Assembly (NCBI GenBank): GCA_964036275.1
Contig: OZ038440.1
Location: 7,725,690 to 7,789,689 of the forward strand
Reading direction: 5' to 3'
From: Litoditis marina
Lineage: Eukaryota > Nematoda > Chromadorea > Rhabditida > Rhabditidae
Length of the DNA: 64,000 bases
The notes under the pieces are model-generated. The model saw only the letters and a program-made list of their open reading frames with translations. It made no database searches and was not told where the DNA came from. Shown piece after piece: positions 38,901 through 50,900 of this stretch; the stretch's first letter is position 1; each line of letters begins with the position of its first letter. Both the position numbers and the translations under genes were made by a program.

Positions 38901-41900
38901 CTATGCAAATGAACTTTTTATTATTATTATCATTTCTACCAGCGTTCAGCTAAGAAGTAAAGAACGCTGATCGTACTCCATTATTGAGTGGTAAAGGCAA
39001 GTATATCAACTTAAATTATAGAGCAAAGTGTTTTTCACAATTACACGATAGATTTATAATATCAGTACAATTTCATTTTATTGCCAGCCTTGCGATGAGA
39101 CGCGTGCTGGTACCGCAGAGAGAATACGAGCCGTCTCCTATACTATATTGGCGGGGAATTCGCGGTTATTGTTCAACCGACCCCAATATCAAATAACACA
39201 AGGGAAAGGAGATGACGGAAGCAGCATATTATTATACAAACGACTATGTTCGGAATAACATGTACCGTTTGGGTAAGTGATGCCGTAGGTCAATTCAAGC
39301 CGCACTTTCGAGAAAACGAGGCAAAATAGAGGTTTTAACGTTTGATGTCGTTTTGGTTTTCTTGTTTTTTATTGACTACCGAGAAAATTGAATAACCTGA
39401 TATAGTTCGAATCAAACTGAGTAGAAAAGTTGAAAATTTACAACTACTGAACAAAAATCTATATTATTGTCCTTTTTGTCTGTTTTATCGTACCATTAGT
39501 TTTCTGTCGGTTGGATTGATAAAGAGAAGAGAAAAGCTAGATGATTAGACCAGCGACATTTACCAACAAAACGCTTATCTAAAATTGAAATGATTACACA
39601 AACACACTGATAAGGATCAGAAAAGCAGAGCGATGCCAGAAACTAATCATAAAGTGCTATGAACATTGGTACAACAAGAAAGACTATTGTTTTAAAGCTC
39701 CAAGAGAAGAGACTCAACAAACTACAAAAGTAAAAAGCAGAGCAAAATTTGTAGTGAGAAGTATGAACTGATGGTGATGTGCTTCGAAAAAAGGTTAGCA
39801 ACCTCAACGATTGTAGAAACATTGTTATAATACAATAGAACTCTTTGTTCATTTTCAGAAAACTTTTCAGCCTGTAGGTGCATAGAGAGTTCGAACTACA
39901 AAATTTCACACGAAGTAAAGAGTTCACATTTAGTAGAGAGTTCAAACTACAGAATCATATAAACTATAGTGATCTCAAAATAGGCAAAATAGATCAAATC
40001 CTGAAAAAATAGGTGTTTGGGACGGGAATGGGGGTGGCGCTAGTGAGAGGATTGCTGTGACCGCCGCTGACCCGAAACACACAAAACAAACAAATAGAAA
40101 ATGGGGGAACGGGGGGGGGGGGGGGGGGTAGGTGACAGACCGGTAATAGAACACACCGATTCACAAAAAGTGGTTTCATTTCACGACAACAATGTGGGTG
40201 CTTAAAACTTGAATTCCAAAAAACTTGGTTGCAATTAGTTGGAACTCAAAATTAAATTTGAGCCTTACTTGTTTGACTTTGCTTTAGTTACAGCTCGCAA
40301 AATGGGTTAATTTACTTGAAATATCTTCCTTCTTTTTTTGACAGAAATCAAAATCTAATGATTCTAGGTAGCGATTCAATGGTTCATGCTATAATGAAGA
40401 CTGTGAATGGTTCGAACAAGGTGACCTTAACAGTATAACTCGTAGGGGGACTGTTAGATTCGATTAACGATAACAGTGTTGAGGCGGTTTTTAGGTGACA
40501 GCGGACTAGTCCTCTCGCACATTTCATGAGAAAACCGTTCTGGAAATAGTCAGAATATAACAAATAGAACTATAAATAAGGTTCAGGATGAGAGTCATAT
40601 TTCTTGAACCTCAAAGCAATTTGAAATTTGCAAAGCTCAACTTAAAGTTACCGGTAGATTACCTTTCTTCTGTTTTTTGACCAATTAGTATAGAATGAAG
40701 TTCCGCAACTGTGTAATAACCACTCAAATCGTATCAAAACGCCATAATACCGTTTGTGATGGTCCGGCATTTAGGCTGGCGGACGATCAGTCATGATCGT
40801 ATTTCTATCGTTGTGACTAATGAAATACGGCACAAACATGGAGTAAAATGGTCGTTTCACGCCAAACCAGAAGATAAACAAGCAAAAACGTGCATCTATG
40901 TTTTACATCAGTCTATATGTGACGAGATACAAAATGTTTTGAAGAAAACAAAACATGAGAAACGTGAATGAAATCTTACAAGACACACAGGCGAGGTCTG
41001 TACTCTGTAATACATCAAGCCTAGACTATACGAAGAGTAATATAAAAAAGTTATCGGCGGTGTAATCAAATCGCACAACTTGTGTCCATCTCAGTTTTAT
41101 GGGAGTTTAACCAGGACTACCATAACACATTATTATGTTTTACGGCATCTTGTCCCAGTTTTAAGTCCAACAAGATTGTAAAGGACTGGGGGCTGTTTTA
41201 GAAAAAAAACAGAAAACGAAAACAAGTTTTTGTCTCGGAAAAAGAAAAAAGGGCTGTTTCAGAAAACGAAAACAAGTTTTTCGAAAATAGTATGTGCTTC
41301 GTGCTCAGAGGCTTGACGAAAGTGAACAGTTCCATAAAGAAGTTTCGGTTTTTAGAAACAATGTAACAAGATGAAAAACAGCCTAAAAATTTCAGTGGCG
41401 CGCTACCGAATTTTTTTGAGAAAACTTTGGAGTGTGACTAATATTACATGTAGTTTGATCACGATTTACGCCATAGTTTTCATAACTTCGACTGAAATTC
41501 AACGTGATAAAACTACAAATAGGCGAAATATGGCAATATATCATAACTTGGAGCGAATCGTGTAACTTTGCGCTTTGAGATATAACGTGGAGAGGGACTG
41601 TCGCCTGGTCTTATAACCTAATCGTTCTCTCGCTCCCACACTATAATTGGCCGTCAGTGCGAGTCTTGAGATATAGGGACAAGGTCAGACAAGTCAACAA
41701 CAAAACAACAATCAACAAAGAACTTCAAGGTGGGCCGAAAGGAATGTTTATGTAAGGCGAGAATTCGATATGAACTTATAACTGCACTTTCTTGTCAAAC
41801 CGAATAACATGACAATCATGATACACCACAACCCTAGCAAACAGACGAAACTGTTCATTTCTTACTGTAGCAGGCCGTGTGTGAAATACTATTACTACAA

Positions 41901-44900
41901 ATAGACATTTCGATCTTTTCACGGCTAGTAAGGGTATACTCTATTTCACCACTAGAGGTCCTTCTACAGTAATCCGTCCAACACTCACGAGGTATTTTAT
42001 AATGAATAATCCATTGTTATGGAATGAATCGTTATTATTATGGTTTCAAACTTGCAGACTTTGTAGTAGTGAAGGTGCTTAACACACTACCGCAATTTGG
42101 AGAGTATCCAAAAACGCCAACATCCCAGACTTTGGCCTAGAAGGTTGAGCATATTACTGTAGAGGGGTTATAAGTGGGTGAAACAAACTATATTGCATTA
42201 TACATTCCAGAGTGAACCTAACCTGTTAGTGTCGGATATGGCAGCTGGATGAAGAACGAACGTGCTGCAATGACCTTCCAGAGAGGATGAACTACCGAAG
42301 TCCGAGGTGGAGGGGGAATCTTCGCTCTCAACGATGTCCTGAAGTATAGTCATCGTCAACAGAAAAGCGGGCGGGTACTGTATATCTCAATTTTCGCTGT
42401 GTACGGACAGATGTCTTTGATTCCTAGGCTTGCATAACATTTGCTCTCGTAGCGCAGTGGTTAGAACCCAGCTACAAATCTTTTTCTCGCCGGTTCGATT
42501 CCGGAGAGAGACAAAAATTTATGAGTTTGGCACCTTCTATAAGTCACGCTCATTTTGGTACTAGTGCTATAGGGGCTGACCAAAATTTCGTTGTAGTTTG
42601 ATTGAGATGCAGTCGCAAGTCTTATGAATCGACCAAAAGGTATTGGGATAAAGCACAAACTCTCATTGTTGGAGCATTTTGACTAGAACTTGAGAAACCA
42701 GTCAGCTTTCTATTTCTGTCCAAAAACCGATAAGAGGGCAGTTTTCGTCTTGACAACCGCAACTAGTGATGTGTCGATCATTTCCGATGAACTAGAGTTT
42801 TTTGTTTGTCTAAAGTAGGGCGATTATGTGGACCAATCCCGTGTCAACGGTCCTTTAAACTGCAATTTAAAAATGTATTGCAGTTTAAAGGACTGAAGCG
42901 TTGGGATTGGACCACATAATCGTCCTTCTTTAATACCGAAGTCTCTTCAGTCAAGAAGTATACAAATTAGAATAGACAAATATACTATGATACTTACTGA
43001 TGTAGAATTGGCTAGCGCGGTGGCGGAGTCACTTCCGAATAGACTGTCGGGGCTCACGGTCCTGAAAATATGTTTTTTTTTTCGAGAAAAAGACAACTAT
43101 AAGAAATAGTCATTGGCGAACTGTTCTTCTACATCGAAAACGTAAAATAAAAAAATGATGTAATCCGGAAGTCCTCACGTATAACGTCTGGTACACGTGC
43201 CAATTTATATTCTCGAACGCTTCCATAACAGGGTTCTCTAGATACACAAAAAGCTTGATATTCACTTTGCAGTACATTAGAGTTGATGTTTTGTATTCTG
43301 AGCCATCACAATATATACCATGTTCCATTGCGGTTACAGATTTAAAAAAGAGTAGAAACATAGTGATTTCAACAAGACTGTCAAAAATTGAAAATAACAA
43401 AGTTTGATTGGGCCCGCCCCTTTTGGGACAAGGGTGACAGATAGAGATTCATATCTACGTGGAAACGGGGACGAATCCCAGATTTGAAATAGGATTACGG
43501 GAGGGTGGAAACGGTTTCCGAAAGTCAATCTCACACGCAATTTTCCAATTTTCCCTCAACTGTGTTAGAAAATAGGGAGTGGATAGATATGTGTTGTAGT
43601 TTGATGTCCGCACACATCATACTATACTGTTAGTCAATCGCACAGTCACGTGAACCATGTTAAACACAGAAGAGTGCAGTGACGTGCAACGACAAAGTGC
43701 ACGATGCCTCATTAGAATGCTAACTTCACTTGACTATTCAATTTAATCCTAGTATTATACTCCGAGTGTGAACGAAAACACTACAAACCCAGCAGGATCC
43801 ATCAACATGAACATTCTGGGTCTAATATGTATTTCGTCCGGTGTAGATAAATTTATATTTGTATCAACACGATTTAAAGCTCGAATCGAAAAATAATAAC
43901 GTGCGATATTGTTTTTCTACCTCTTCTGTGCCGTAATAAAATCTCAAAACACTATGTTAACTTCATCGATCGCTCCAGTTTGAGAAAAATTAAATAATTT
44001 GTTGAGGATTAGTAATGAAAGTATAAATAGAAAAAAGAGAGACCAGGAAATGGGTTAGTTCTGTTTTTGGTTTCACAGTTTTCAGTTGGTAGTGGGCTTT
44101 GTTTCGTTTAGGCAGGGTTCATACCTCCTGTCGCTGAATTAGGCGACAGCAGCAGTCGCCGCGTAGCATTTTCAAAATGCTGCTGTCGCTTATACTGGCA
44201 GCAGCAATGTCGCTTGATCTAGCTACGAAAAAGTATGAACGATTATTTCTTCGATTTACACTAAATGCCAAATTTTATGTCAAAAACCATGATCTTTTTC
44301 AAATATGGTAGTTTCACTTGATAATTTTGGTCTAGATTGTTCGAAACACCTTACTGCATGGTTATTTGTTGGAAATTTCTATCATGATACAGTGAGTGAA
44401 TTTTTTATAAGATCCAATGTTTTACTCTCGATTAATTTTGTTTTAAAACCCACACCAAGTTCGAAAGTGTGATTTTCCAAGTTCAAATAAACTCACAATG
44501 TAAGAAAAATTTGTTGTCCAAAATCCAAAATCAGATTACTTCCCACCCCAATTACCGGTGAATAATCTTGAAACAAGTGATATATCTATTAACTGAGTTA
44601 GTAAATACCATAATAATCATTCGAATTTGAGAAATTGAAGAAATGAAGAAAAAATTGAGCAAAAACCAATGAGCGACGCGTATGTATTTTACTAGCTAGT
44701 AAACTACACTTGTCGCTGAATTCGGCAGCAATTGTCGCTAAATTAAGCAACAGCGACGTGATTTGGCAACAAAAAAGTATGAACACCCAATTGGCGACGC
44801 GACGTCGCTGTAGCGCAATTCGGCAACAGGCGACGCGATCGATAATCATGATTTGTGTGTTGTCGCGCGTGTCGCCGAATTCAGCGACAGGAAGTATGAA

Positions 44901-47900
44901 CCCTGCCTTAGAAACCATTTTGTGCTCAACTTGTCTGCGTCTCTCAACTCTCTCTCTTCCTACACGCCAATGCCAAACCCGTACTAAATACGGCACGCCC
45001 GCCGTGGTAGTTGTAGTGAAGCTTTGGGTGGCAAAAGCCGAACCGCTCAAGCTTCAAAATGGTGCGTGCTGCTTATGTGTATCTACCTAGGTATATTTAG
45101 ACGAAATTAGTGGATTTATTCATTCTCATTTCCTTGTCCGTAAGCAGTGCGTTCCTGACTATGTTATATTGTGTGTTGTTGTTCATATGTCTCCTTTCAC
45201 AAAATACCCAAAACCACGGCATTGATTGGTGACCTGTGTTCAATCGGCCACTTGTGACACAGTTATTGGTTACCCTTGAGACTCTTGCCTGTCTACATGT
45301 TTCTACTTGATGATGACTACCTAACCAAGTCGGAATAAGAGAACTTGTATTCAAGCCGCAAAGAGTTGAGGACAAAGGCTCTTTCCAATTTTTGACGCGC
45401 GTCCCCTTTTGCCATCTAAGACTTTCTGATGCCCTTTCTATCGAGCTCCTCGAGATGACGACTACCTAACCACGTCAGATGTCTCTTGGATCAAGCTCTT
45501 TAGTGATCGGGGTTGACGAGGGGACTTTCCTATGATTCTGCTGTGCTTTCAATCCTTATGACCCAATGACCGAACCCGTGACCCACGTGGGGAGGAAGGG
45601 GGGATTTTTACCCTGCCACCGCAGGTGCCCACCATGTGTCGGGGTACCCGTATGAGGATAGTTAACTTTTTCACGCATCGTTCAACCAGTAAATCATATT
45701 TTGTAAGCCTTTTAATACTAAAAGGCGACTATGCAACGATGCAAGCGTTTTCTTGAACGCCGTAGTTATCTCTACCACGTAATCCGAAATTATTGCCAGA
45801 TAAAGAAAAGTTTCATATATCTAGGAAAGCTTATATAATTCCCAGCCAATTGACTTGCCACTTTATATCTACCTCAACGATAGAGTGTGTAGGTCAGAGA
45901 TATGTTGACTATCTTATTCTATCTGCGGCCTCATTGATCTCCATCCTCTCTCGTTTTTGTAATTATAGTCTGTTTCACCAATCGATGTACTCCTACAGTA
46001 ATCCGTCAATTATTCAAGGGGGTGTTTTCTAATGAAAAAGTCATTACTTTGATTTCAAATTTTCAGAGTTAGTAGTAGTAAACATGCAGAAGACACTATG
46101 AACATTTTGAAGCGTTCTGAATACGCTAATATAGTAAACTTGGACCCGGAAGTGTTAGCAGATTACTGTAGAGGGTTATAAGTGGGTGGAACAAACTATA
46201 GCGCTAATCCTTCTGAGAGGCAGTCGAATTATATTTGGCAACATGCCAAAGTTTGCCCGGGGGCGGGAAAACTTTACCACTGCACAAACTGGAACCGACA
46301 GATGATACTAACATAGTGTTTTATTATGGATTACTGTAGAAAGACATCGATTGATGAAACAGAGTATATACCTCTCAGATTCGGCGCTTCGCAACTGGGC
46401 GTTCATCATTCTGCTGACAATCGCCCGCGACAGTCTCCACACGAATATACATCCTTCTGAAGTTATCACCAGAAGTCGTCTGAAAACATCAACAAATCTA
46501 ATAAAATGAATACTGTAAAACTAAAAAATGCCATTAAAGAATCTTTATGATAGTAATTGAATGGAATACTTTCAGTTGAAAAACTCAGAGGAAAACTCAA
46601 ACTTTCGAAAGCATTTAAAGTGTTATTAGGTGTATATTAGACCAAACCTGTTCATGTGGATAGATTTTTTATTTACCGTTATGCTACAATATAGAAGTTC
46701 ACGAATAGCTCACGAGGTGTTCATGAGATTGTCAAGAGAAAGCATAGAGACTTTTCATGAGTTTGAATCTCATGAGAAGTTCATATAATTTTCTCATGAG
46801 ATACCTCATGAGATTTTTGAGGAATCGCTACGCCGCCTGCACTTACTTGAAATCATTGGTGATGACTACTTTTGCGGGCACACAACCAAACCCAATCATG
46901 GAAGCCACAGGGCGCCCGTTTTTCACGTCCACCACGTAAATGTGTTGATCAGAACACGTAGTGACAGCAAAGGTGCCAGTACGATCGAGAGCGAGCTGAA
47001 AATATACTGTTAGTCAATTGCACAGTTACGTGAAACATGTTAAACACAGCAGAACTGAGAAACATGCAATGAAAAAGTGCATGATTCCTCATTAAAATGC
47101 TGGAGTTACCGAGTTACGTGACTATTTACTTCTCTTCATGAGCGAGTTATGGACTGTGACTGAATAATTTTTGTAGTTCGATTTCGGCTTTTTTGAGTTA
47201 TTGTGACAAACGATTGTATAGGAGATCGGAAACTAAGTGTTTCAGGAATCTCTATGTTTTCCTACCTATTCATTTTTTTTTCATTTCTTCATCACTTCAC
47301 GTGACATTCACCCGAAACAAGTTTAGTTGAAGGGTTTTCCAGAATGGGGTTTCGGTCTCCTTCAAGAAAACTAACCGAGGAGACGTGGCTGTCTTTTTCG
47401 TTCTGTGTTCCTGCTAATCCTTCTATTTCACCGGTTTGGGAGCCATCCAAAGAGAACGACCTGGAAAGTGAATAATAATAATGATAATAAAAAGGTAAAA
47501 CACAGTTTAAACACAGTTTTCTTTCACAAAGGTAAAACACAGTTTAAACAATGAAAGTATCATGACAAATAATCAATAGTCAAATTTCTTGGTGACAAGT
47601 AGTGTGGATGTCAGTGTACTCAGAACAACTCCCGTCCCAGTTGTACTCTGAGAACCAGCATTTTTATTTCAAATTTTGCCCGGCCTTCTGATATAGATCA
47701 GCCCTGTAACGTCCCGTGCCGTTCTGAAACAATTACGAAGCACTCAGAGCATCCCAGTACGTTATTACCGTATTTATCTTTGAAAAACATGGAAACAATT
47801 TGAGAGAACGGTGGTTGAAATCAGAAGTTTATGAATACGATAGGGCAAACATACCACTCGAGAAATGGAATAACACCCTCAGAGTAGACAATTCTCAAGC

Positions 47901-50900
47901 CTCAGGCTTCAAATAGATAGCTTCCATCAGATACCTGATTTTCCTATCGTGGCCCGCCATCCAGATGGAACTGTTTGAGAGAACGATGTTGGGAACAACT
48001 GCCGGACAAACTATCTGATTTATTCGTTCGAACCTTACCTCCTTCTGCAACGTAGATATTATGGGATTCAAGTGGAAATAATGATCCCAGACTCAAATTT
48101 AAAGGAGTACCACCGCTGAATTGTAGTTTGATATTGTTACACGGCAAATGAACGATTTTCTATTGAAAAGCAGCTGGATCAAACTACAAACACAGCAGGA
48201 TATAGCTACATGCACCGTGCAGAGTTCATTCGGGAATAACTCATCCCATACGACTAATTGATACAGTCTGTTTCACCAATCGATGTACTCCTACAGTAAT
48301 CCGTCAATTATTCAAGGGGGTGTTTCCTAATGAAAAAGTCATTACTTTGATTTCAAATTTTCAGAGTTAGTAGTAGTAAGCATGCAGAAGACACTATGAA
48401 CATTTTGAAGCGTTCTGAATACGCTAATATAGTAAACTGGGACCCGGAAGTGTTAGCAGATTACTGTAGAGGGTTATAAGTGGGTGGAACAAACTATAGT
48501 AACTAGAGTGCATTGAACCAGATGCTCGTATATACATGAATTGAGTAGGATACGTAAGCTGATGTTGTACACAGTATTCCATGTGTGAAAAGTATAATAT
48601 ACATTTTCCTTTTCGGTCATTGGTTCTTTCGGGATTTGAATATTTTTCCTTCTCTGAATCACACCGTTCAATGAATATGCGTTTCTATAAAAAATGACCC
48701 ATTCTCGAATTCACCTGAGCTATGTCCTGCCGGCGAATGACTATCGTTTTGTCCAAAGAACACGTGTAGAGATAGATGTAGCTCTCAATCTGGAATAAAG
48801 GACACATCGGTATTGTATTATAACAATTGACATTATACTTTTCAAATCATAATTCACATTTAACTCATGTTGTATATATTGAAAGTTGACAATGCATATA
48901 TTGAAAGTTGACACTGGTGAAGTTGACACTATACTTACCTTCGCGAACTGTATGGAAACAATCTGAGAATGGTGGTCTTCAATGGTCAGACAATGATTGT
49001 ACTGAGTCGTGGATGAACGAAATAGGTGAATTAGACAATCTCGACCCCCCGAAGCAAAAAATGGAACGCTATCTGGAAATATAAACGTTGGAAGAAAAGG
49101 CACTGTGTTGGAAGAGCGAGAGAAACTTTTAAAAATACAAGTAGTAATCTCAATTTTGTTTTATCAATCTTTTGGAACACGAATCTGAATTTAATGCGAG
49201 ATGTATTAACTTTTTTCACGTCGCTTAGACGCACGGAAAGTTGTATGTCCCTACCGTAAGAGTCTCATTAGTATTAAAAAAGACTATACTCACTAATTTA
49301 GTCTTTGAATACAAATTTCATATTTTGTTTCTGTCCACTTCACTATAACAGGCCCGCCAATTTAATGTAGTGGATGGGTAGTTCTATGCGCAATTATAAT
49401 ATTTCTCACATAGAGAGACTAAACAATGCAACGTTTCAAATCCAAACGTTTTTCTTTATAAAATTTCAAATTTTCTTTTCTCACTAAAATTTTTAGGATT
49501 TCTATAATGAGTAAATTGCATTTATTAAAATCCTAACATTTATCATACTATTGATTTTTATCTATTTATTTTCTCTCTCTGATACCCGACATACCCGATT
49601 CATCAGAGGAGAACTGCATGGAGGTAACTGGTCCTGAATGAGCCTCCACCACCGTAACCAGCGGGACCAACGGTAGCGACACATCGAACACGCTGGAATT
49701 ATCACGATCTCGACTATAATTTCCCGATAATTTATGTTACTATAATACAACTGGATGAGGATCGCTAGAGAAGAGATGCACACTTGGAAAGATAAAATGT
49801 TGCGGCGAATTGTACAGGTTCTGATTCCGTAATAAACTATTGTATAAATTATTGTATAACACAATAACTAACTCTCCTTCATATATTGTTGAGTGGGCAC
49901 ATTTATCGTGTCTTGTACCATCTTTTTATAATAAGTCTGGAATCTTGAAAAAACAATGCATAGGTCACACTTTCTGACAACTTACGTATTTTCACCGACT
50001 ACACTATATATAGTTCTCATTCGAAGGAATCATTATCACCAGGTGTAACGTTTTCCACAGATTTGCCCTAGTTTTGTTGTAAATCTAATGTAATTAGGAA
50101 GTTTTTCAGAGAGAAAGAACGAATCCAAAGGTTACCTGATGAATCCGGAGGTAGTTCCAGCCACCAAGTGAACCCCATCTGGCGCCAAGGCTAGACTACT
50201 GACACCGTGATCAACCGCTCCCTCACAGTTGTCCACTGAAATCAAACCATATACATATTCAACCAACCTGACTTGAATTCGAAAACAAAAACCCAATAAA
50301 CGAATAATATAATAATGTTTGTTTGTGCTGCCTGGTAGCAAAAAATCAGTGAAATGCGAATGAGAAAATGAACAACAAAGCAAGAACAAGAAGTATACTC
50401 CCTTTGGTTTATTTTTCATACGTGTGAAAAGACAATTTATTATTTTTAGTTTATCCAACACAACTTCACGCAATATTGATAATGTATACGATTGGGGTAC
50501 CTTCAGAATCAGTGAGAGGAGCGCCATCGTCCACATGAATAACTTTGAGCAGAGTCGAGGACAGAAAATTCGAAGTCGGCACCGAGCCCTGAAACATATA
50601 GATGCTGAACTCACCATTGAAGACACGCGTTTATTCATAAAAGTTGATGCAAATAAGTTAAGTCACGAAGTTGTTTACAAAATTTTTTTTAGACTTTCGC
50701 ACTGGTATTTCGAGTTACCTGCCTAATTATATTTTCACTGCGAATAAATATCCCAAGAGAGAAAGCTTTTTGATTCATCTTCCTTGTTGAATACAGGGTT
50801 CGAATTTCGAAACTTCCAAACGAAACTTTATAGTCTTGTTCTTATATTAAGTTTTACTAACTCGAGAATTTTCTATTTCGAACTCACATTTCCGTCACTC

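Larger units (their letters stand above)
35952..42222. other. 6.3-kb intron of the WD40 gene
   Basis: No further exon is required by phase between 42223-42338 and 35860-35951, and none was recognised. It contains a poly-G tract (40111-40128), a snap-back copy (41449-41522) and a TATAGT-family MITE (41935-42192). The rest is AT-rich unique-looking sequence; open frames such as 37025-37270 and 40756-40971 show no family resemblance. Confidence 0.6.

Noticed and set aside
42443..42512. Functional tRNA gene
   Set aside because: Acceptor and anticodon stems do not pair, despite perfect promoter boxes.
44598..45090. 150- and 126-codon open frames
   Set aside because: They fall in the GCGAC-repeat end of the Harbinger-like MITE and resemble no protein.
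47944..48147. Minus-strand frame with LNLSLGSLFPLESHNIYVAEGG as a WD40 exon
   Set aside because: No pair of splice sites keeps phase with the flanking exons; the alternative frame CPAVVPNIVLSNSSIWMAGHDR (47935-48014) fits both sides. A 6-nt exon at AAGGAG|GTAAGG was also considered and judged too speculative.
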